DNA from: Litsea cubeba
Lineage: Eukaryota; Streptophyta; Magnoliopsida; Laurales; Lauraceae
Assembly: GCA_012931725.1 (NCBI GenBank)
Contig: CM022944.1
Coordinates: 16,018,374 to 16,082,373, forward strand
DNA: 64,000 bases
Direction of reading: 5' to 3'
Shown here: piece after piece, positions 58,105-64,000 of the stretch
Position numbering within the stretch: position 1 is the stretch's first letter
How the letters are laid out: each line of letters opens with the position of its first letter
Notes under the pieces: model-generated
Seen by the model: the letters and a program-made list of their open reading frames with translations, nothing else
Database searches by the model: none
Told to the model about the DNA's origin: nothing
Translations under genes and position numbers: made by a program

Positions 58105-59580
58105 GTATGCAATAAAAACCCCTTCATGTTACAACATCCTTCTCGGACGCCCCTGGATCCACGAGAATGGTGTTGTCCCTTCAACTTTACATCAATGCAT
58201 CAAGTTTGTTGGCGACGACGGCATGATACATCGAGTCTTTGCGGACAGAAAACCCTTCAAAGGTAAAGAAGTCCACTTCGCAGACTTACAAATGTATGAA
58301 GGTGAAAAAGAAGAAGAGGAAAAGCACAGAGCACCCTTTGCCGAAAATCTCCAGAAAGATAAAGGCAAGGCTCCTCAACAATCACCGGAAGAAAACAAAC
58401 CATCCGGTAAATCCGAAGAGAGCATTCAAACTCCCTTCATCATCTCCCTCAAACCTTCAAAGCCTTTTGTCATCACAACTAAAGTGAAGAAGGCAAAGCA
58501 AAGGCCTAGGGGCAAATTTGTTGTCTCTTTCGTGTCTATCATGCAAGACACAGATTAGGATTCAGAGCCAAAAGATGACACATCGTCAAGCTAAGCTGAC
58601 ACTTAGCAAGTTCAGCCTGCTCTTACTCCAATGGAGACAACTTCTGACATAGAAGATGCTACGTCAGCTTCCTTCGTTGTTCCAGCAACTTCAGCAAAGG
58701 AAAAACCGATCTTCTTCCATAGATCGGATGCTTCTTCATCAAACTCCATGCTTGAACCTTTCCAAAATAAAGGTATGCCTCAACTATCCTTATATAGTCC
58801 TGTGGCACAAGCTATTATGAAGAAAATGGGCTATGACGCTCAAAACCCAGTCGGTTTGGGAGAAGGATGCGGTATTCTCACGCCATTGGGGCCCGTCTTG
58901 ACCAAAAGCCAGCTGGAAGATTGGAGACTCTACGGCTATGTAGAAAAGTCTTCACACGGGCTAGGGTACGATCCCGACACTCCTCTGAGACAGTTGACAC
59001 AAAGGCTTAAAAGTCAATTTACTGACCAAGCCTCAACATCTCAAGTCCATGAAGACATTGATCTCCCTGGATATCTCTTCGATGAGTCACCTGACAAAGA
59101 TCCAGGAAGCTCATCCAATTGGTACGATTTCTCAGACAATGAAGAGGAGTTGTCCGATGGCACAGACGTGTGGTCTTCTGACCCGGAAGAACCCTCATCT
59201 CTAAAAAAAGTAGCCTACTTCAACCCAGTTTCAACAGGCGATTGGGATCATCTCATAGCAAGCCTTGGGAAAATTCCCGATCAAGAAGACCCGTGGAAAG
59301 GAACAAAACCTTGGTCTGGAAATGCCCTTGAAACCCCAGAAGGTTTCGTTGAGCTGGAAGCCTCCGAAAATATTGTGGAGGAACCACCTTCGAACCTTCC
59401 AACAGAAGATCATGTTCAAAAGATAGACTTGGGAACACCAGATAACTCACGTCCTGTATTCCTAAGCAAGAATATAAAGGATGATGAGTTACCCGAGTAT
59501 ATCGCCTTTCTTCGTGAGTTCGTTGATTGCTTTGCATGGTCTTATGCTGAAATGCCTGGTTTAGACCCCAAAATACCAGT
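58105..59580 (+). pseudogene. Element C linker with G-patch-like motif, between protease and RT (broken)
   Basis: From the hAT edge the frame reads YAIKTPSCYNILLGRPWIHE, a Lys/Glu spacer, stops near 58556-58610, then from 58631 METTSDIEDATSASFVVPAT. MKKMGYDAQNPVGLGEGCGI and LTPLGP near 58820-58890 form a G-patch-like motif. LEDWRLYGYVEKSSHGLGYD and an acidic tract follow. The acidic tract ends at FLREFVDCFAWSYAEMPGLD near 59510, the lead into RT. Confidence 0.8.
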
Positions 59581-60470
59581 CCACAAACTCAACCTTCAAG
59601 AAGACATCAAGCCTGTCAAGCAGGGCCAAAGAAGATTCCGTCCAGATGTGATGGATAAAATTGAACAAGAAATTCAAAAACTCAAAAGCGTCGGCTTCAT
59701 CCGTGAGGAACAACATCCTGAATGGTTGGCCTACATTGTCCCCATGACAAAGAAAAACGGGCAGATCAGGGTCTGTATTGACTATAGAGACCTGCATGGC
59801 GCATGCCCAAAAGATGAATTTCCGCTCCCCATACCAGAGGTAATGATTGATAATACCTGTGGATTTGAGTGAATGACATTCATGGATGGTTTCTCTGGCT
59901 ACAATCAGATAAAGATGCATCCTGAAGATGAAAAACAAACATCCTTTCGGACCCCATTTGGCGTGTATTGCTACACTGTCATGCCATTTGGTCTGAAAAA
60001 TACTTGTGCCATATATCAGAGGGCTATGATGAAGATATTCCAAGATATGCAGCACAAGACGGTCGAATGTTATGTTGATGACCTCGCCGTCAAAAGCAAA
60101 AGAAAAGAAGATCATCTCGAAGACCTTCGAGAAGTCTTCCTCAGGCTTCGCAAACATAAACTGTGAATGAATCCTTTGAAATGCTTCTTCGGCGTCTCGT
60201 CGGGTAAGTTCCTCGGATTCTTAGTTCGAAAAGCTGGAATAGAGCTTGACCCCATAAAAGTCAAAGCCATTATAGAAATGCCCTCTCCAAGAACCTTGAG
60301 AGAACTCAAAGGGCTTCAAGGGAGATTGGCCTACATCAGACGGTTTATCTCCAATCTTTCGGGGAAATGCCGTCCATTCTCCCGGTTGATGAAAAAAGGT
60401 GTAAACTTTGTCTGGGATGCTCACTGTGAAGCTGCATTCCAAGATATCAAGTCATACCTGACAAAACCTC
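59581..60470 (+). pseudogene. Element C reverse transcriptase (broken)
   Basis: RT with FRPDVMDKIEQEIQKLKSVG, KKNGQIRVCIDYRDLHG, FMDGFSGYNQIKMHPEDE, YVDD at 60071-60082, and GRLAYIRRFISNLSGKCR. TGA stops at 59870-59872 and 60164-60166 are both CGA in D, C-to-T changes at CpG. No frameshift is seen inside this domain. Confidence 0.93.
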
Positions 60471-61560
60471 CAGTGTTAGCTGCTCCTACCACTGGAAAAC
60501 CATTCATCTTGTACACAAGAGCCCTTGATCACTCTCTGGGAGCTCTGCTTGCATAAGAAAATGATGAAAGAAAAAAAGCTGCTCTATATTACCTCAGCTG
60601 CATGCTAGTAGGTGCAGAGCATCGCTACTCTCCAGTCGAAAAAGAATGCCTTGCAGTGATGTTGGCCGTACAAAAACTGCGTCATTACTTGCTTTCCAAC
60701 ACAGTCTACCTGATCTCGAGGATCAACCTCTTGAAGGTCCTTGTCCCAAAAGCAGGTTCTCTCAATGCCCGACTGGCAAAATGGTCCATCCTTCTGTCAC
60801 AATTTGATATTAGGTATGTACCACAAACGGCAATCAAAGGGCAAGCTCTAGCGGACTTTCTCGCAGAGCATCCATTGCCTAAAGATTCTCCACTCAGAGA
60901 CGATCTCCCAGACGAACTAGTCTCCAATGTGGAGACTTTCTCACAAAATGCTTTCTGAGACATGTACTTTGACGGTGCAACGAGGACAAATGAAAAAAGA
61001 CAGATGATCTCGAGAGTTGGCATCCTCTTTGTTAGCCTTGACAAATACATGATTCCACACGCTTTCTCGCTACAAGAACCATACACAAACAATGCAGCTG
61101 AATATCAAGCTCTGATACTAGGATTGGAACTCACCATCGAATCCGGTACCTCCATGTTGGAAGTCTTTGGAGACTCTCAACTGATCATCAACCAGATGAA
61201 TCAGAAATTTGAAGTCAGGAAGCCTGATCTGCTGCCTTACTACAACCAGGCACAATCGCTTCTGCAAAAGTTTGACATCTGTCATATCACCCACATTCGT
61301 AGAGGTGAAAACATACGTGCAGATGCCCTGGCCGGACTTGCCGCATCTATGGCAATCCAGGAAGGGGAAAACATGCAAATAATAGTGTGCGAAAGAAGAA
61401 TCCTTCCTCCTCTTAACACACACCAAGCAGTAGCTGAATGCCACCAAGTGGTTGGAAGTCGGACTTCAATCCTTCAAACTTCAATCGGCGACTGGAGGGA
61501 TCTATTCATTGATTACACTATGTTCGGAATCCCACTTGAAGATCCAAAAGAACGGGTAAG
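60471..61560 (+). pseudogene. Element C RNase H and archaeal-type RNase H (broken)
   Basis: The first RNase H starts at PFILYTRALDHSLGALLA, with a TAA at 60554-60556 (CAA in D), and includes YSPVEKECLAVMLAVQKLRH. The second starts near 60962 with DMYFDGATRTNEKRQ after a TGA at 60956-60958 (TGG in D). It has NNAAEYQALILGLELTIESG, GDSQLIINQMNQKFEV and RRGENIRADALAGLAASMA near 61310, the archaeal-type RNase H of the Tat lineage. Confidence 0.9.
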
Positions 61561-62749
61561 CATCCAAAGGCGAACCCCAAGCTTTCATTTGGATAATCCT
61601 TTAAAAATTCTTTACAGGAAATCCTTCAATGGAGTACTTCTACGCTGCTTGTCACAACAAGAGGCTGAAGAAACACTCAAAGAAGTTCATGCTGGTCTTT
61701 GCGAAGCTCATCAGGCTGGTCCCAAGCTCTATGACCTGATAAAAAGGTTAGGTTATTACTGGCCTACCATGGTAGCTGACGCAATGCAATTTGCTAAGCG
61801 CTGCCAACAATGCCAAGTTCATGGAGATTACATTCACATGCCTCCAGAATGGCTATATCCTATAGCGATGTCATGGCCTTTCGAAGCCTGGGGTATGGAC
61901 ATCATAGGTCCTATTTCTCCCCCTTCAAGCAAAGGTCGTCGCTTCATTTTCATCGCTACAGATTATTTCTCCAAGTGGTCAGAAGCATTTGCGCTCAACG
62001 AATTGAAGACCTCATCAGTCCTTCAATTCCTGCGCACCAACATTATTTGTCATTTCGGCATACCCAAAAGATTCATCCATGATAACGGACCATAATTCTG
62101 GGATCATCGATTCTACAGGTTCTGCGACAAATACAAAATCCAAAGTTGTCCTTCGACTCCATACAATCCCGCAGCAATCGGATTAACAGAAGCTTTCAAC
62201 AAGACACTCTACAAAATCCTCAAAAAAATGGTCTCTAGTCACAAAAGAGACTGGAGCGACAAACTATCTGAAGCTTTGTGGGCCTATCTAACCACCGTTC
62301 GAAGACCAACCCATAGCACACCATTCTCCTTGGTCTATGGATGCGAAGCTGTCGTGCCCTTGGAAGTACAAATTCCTTCCTTAAGGGTATCCTTGCAAAA
62401 TGACATGACTTAAGCAAGCAATGTCAAATTGCGACTCCATGAGCTGGACAATCTCGATGAGAGACGGCTCGAAGCTCGACAAAGCATTGAACTTTACCAA
62501 GCAGGCATGGCAGGATCTTTCGACAAAAACGTTAGGCAACGCGCCTACAAAAAGGGTGACTTGGTTCTTGTGGTAAGAAGACCAATGGTCTTCGCTCACA
62601 AGTCCAAAGGCAAATTTGAGCCAAAATGGGAGGGACCCTACGTCATCGACAAGGTTTTCTCCAACGGCGCATACGCACTCCTAAACATGGAGGGTGACAG
62701 ATGTATGCTGCCCGTCAACGGCAAGTTCTTAAAGCGGTACTACCCTTGA
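61561..62749 (+). pseudogene. Element C integrase (broken)
   Basis: The zinc-binding part has EVHAGLCEAHQAGPKLYDLI and CQQCQVHGDY. The core has WGMDIIGPISPPSSKG near 61890, FIHDNGP near 62075 and a Glu in GLTEAFNKTL near 62180. The C-terminal domain has GPYVIDKVFSNGAYALLNME and ends KRYYP then TGA. TAA at 62093-62095 and 62411-62413 interrupt it; the second is CAA in D. Confidence 0.92.
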
Positions 62750-62752
62750 AGA

Positions 62753-62770
62753 CTTACCCAACTGGGTAAG
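62753..62770. repeat. Perfect hairpin just after element C integrase
   Basis: CTTACCCA, AC, TGGGTAAG: the same stem as in D with a different loop. Confidence 0.7.
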
Positions 62771-63104
62771 AGTAATGCCTGTACGGCCAAAACCGGTTTC
62801 CAGGTACACGCTCGCTAAACCCACTCTTTTTAGAATTTTCATATCAAATGTTGAAATTTTTAGAAATTTAAACAATGCTTACTTTCATTGTTTCATTGTT
62901 CAAAAATCCAAGTTTAGGAGCCTTTCCCTAACTTGACCAGAATTTTCAACCCTTGACTCAAAATTCATGGTTTGAAACAAAATCCAGATTCAGGGATTTC
63001 CACCCTAGTCCACCCTGCCTTTTACCGCCAAAATGGTTTTAGGTCAAAACTTATGACCCTCGTGTCTTTAAAAAAAAAGGGTTTTTCAAAAGACCGCGGG
63101 GAAG
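62771..63104 (+). other. Element C 3' region, unique part
   Basis: Non-coding sequence matching D at 40665-40978 in inverse. No gene seen. Confidence 0.7.
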
Positions 63105-63790
63105 TGACGCTTAGTCGATACTCGCACAAATTGGAAGCATGCAAACCACGTTTGACACTTCCAAAATAGCAGGGAAGCGACATTTCGTCGATACTTGCAA
63201 AATCCAAAACCATGGAGATGCAACGTTTCAGTTGATGTCCACAACCCAAATTTCTAAGGTTCGAAAAAACCAAGAAATCGTGGAGATGCAACATTGCAGT
63301 TGATATCCATAACCCAAAGGTTCGAGAAAACCTCAAATTTCAAAAATCATGGGAAAACGACATCAAGTCAGTACCCGCAAAACCAAAATCCTTGAAAAGC
63401 AAGGACGCGACATTCCATCGATACTTGCAACCAAATCCGCGAGGATGGGACATTCCATCGATACTCGCAACCGAATGAGCAAGGATGCGACATTCCATCG
63501 ATACTTGCAAGACCATTCAGCAGGGAGGCGACTTTTAGTCGATACTTGCATTTTTGAAAACCAAAACCGGCAATAAATGCCACTAAAACCGGCTAAAGAT
63601 ACCACCAAAACCGGCTATAGATGCCACCAAACCGGCTATCAATGCCACAAAACAAACCGGCTATCATTGCCACAAAACAAAACCGGCTATCAATGCCACA
63701 AACCAAAAACTTGGCTTTCAAGAAACCCGGCTATTAATGCCACAAACTCGGCTATCAATGCCACAAAACCGTCTTCCATGCCACAAACAA
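63105..63790 (+). repeat. Element C 3' tandem arrays
   Basis: The same three arrays as D in inverse order: short units at 63105-63200, about two long units (63185-63365), short units with CATTCCATCGATACTTGCAA at 63365-63545, and about nine ACCGGCTATCAATGCCAC units at 63555-63790. The long units number two here and four in D. Confidence 0.88.
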
Positions 63791-64000
63791 CAAGCTGGCT
63801 CCCATGCCAAAACAATCATTTGACAAAAGATTTTCACAAAATGACAAGCTTTTGATCAAATCCCATTTAGCAATTGCTTTCATCACAAAAAGATTTAAGT
63901 GAGTGTATGGAAAACAAAAAAAAAAGAGTACCAAAAAAATACAAGCGGTACCAAAAAAAAGTGTTCACAAGCACTACAAAAAAAGAGTACCGAAAAAAAA
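63791..64000 (+). other. Element C 3' region leading to the expected antisense gene
   Basis: Matches D from about 39870 down to about 39650 in inverse, A-rich with GTACC units. The homologue of the antisense gene should begin just outside the window, on the minus strand. Confidence 0.7.

Larger units (their letters stand above)
22642..64000 (+). mobile_element. Element C: Tat-lineage Ty3/gypsy retrotransposon, incomplete at the right edge
   Basis: A plus-strand element in element B. Its 5' LTR is 22642-25189, followed by the primer site, repeat-rich leader, gag from 27117, acidic linker to 31268, protease, RT, two RNases H, integrase to 62749, and a tandem-repeat 3' region that leaves the window. 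It is interrupted by element D (31269-55393, duplication GGCAC) and the hAT element (55638-58096). The second, archaeal-type RNase H marks the Tat lineage. By comparison with D, the missing right end should hold the antisense gene and 3' LTR. CATAT at 22637-22641 should reappear after it. Confidence 0.9.

Noticed and set aside
63365..63545. Regular short repeats as a CRISPR array
   Set aside because: Repeats and spacers both degenerate, units homologous between two retrotransposons, eukaryotic context.
63970..63985. CACTACAAAAAAA at 63971 and its inverse near 39700 as CACTA transposon ends
   Set aside because: They are homologous positions in the 3' regions of C and D within A/T runs, with no subterminal repeats or boundary.

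Overview
This is plant nuclear repeat DNA. It holds plant-type LTR retrotransposons (Tekay/Del-like chromoviruses and Tat-lineage Ty3/gypsy elements with a second, archaeal-type RNase H), CACTA and hAT DNA transposons, an L1-type LINE and canonical GT-AG introns. No intact single-copy host gene is visible. I cannot name the species from the sequence.

Most of the window is one nested stack, solved from target-site duplications (TSDs) and from reading frames that resume across insertions. (1) The oldest layer, 1-4227, carries the right ends of two CACTA transposons and a minus-strand fragment of a replication protein A (RPA1)-like gene. (2) Element B, a minus-strand chromovirus, broke that fragment at 4227/4228. 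Its 3' LTR is 4228-7107, and pieces of its pol lie at 7152-8635, 19648-20109 and 22143-22641. (3) Three insertions cut B: element A (8636-19642, plus strand, TSD CCAGA, complete with both LTRs), a solo LTR (20115-22137, TSD AATCG with one mutated copy), and element C (22642 to beyond 64000, plus strand, Tat lineage). (4) C is cut by element D (31269-55393, minus strand, same family as C, TSD GGCAC) and by a non-autonomous hAT element (55638-58096, TSD GTCACTGT). (5) D carries a 5'-truncated L1 LINE (50413-51964). The deepest chain is host, B, C, D, L1.

Elements A and B encode gag and pol (protease, reverse transcriptase, RNase H, integrase, chromodomain). Both have about 3-kb LTRs with a similar internal layout: a donor-like splice site, an array of 14-16 bp palindromes, an acceptor, then a short acidic reading frame conserved between the two. 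C and D encode gag, an acidic Ser/Glu-rich linker, protease, a G-patch-like segment, reverse transcriptase, RNase H, archaeal-type RNase H and integrase. Tandem-repeat arrays follow pol, and in D there is then a gene on the opposite strand.

That antisense gene in D (35017-39607, plus strand) is the most interesting item. It has its own TATA box and five exons joined by four phase-1 GT-AG introns. The joined frame is 1228 codons with no frameshift, broken only by four nonsense codons. The inferred product has a basic N-terminus, a plant-mobile-domain-like region, a nuclear-localisation-like basic cluster, an acidic region and a C-terminal coiled coil. Sense coding regions in all elements are decayed, and most internal stops are one C-to-T or G-to-A change from CAG, CAA, CGA or TGG, as expected for methylated, silenced DNA.
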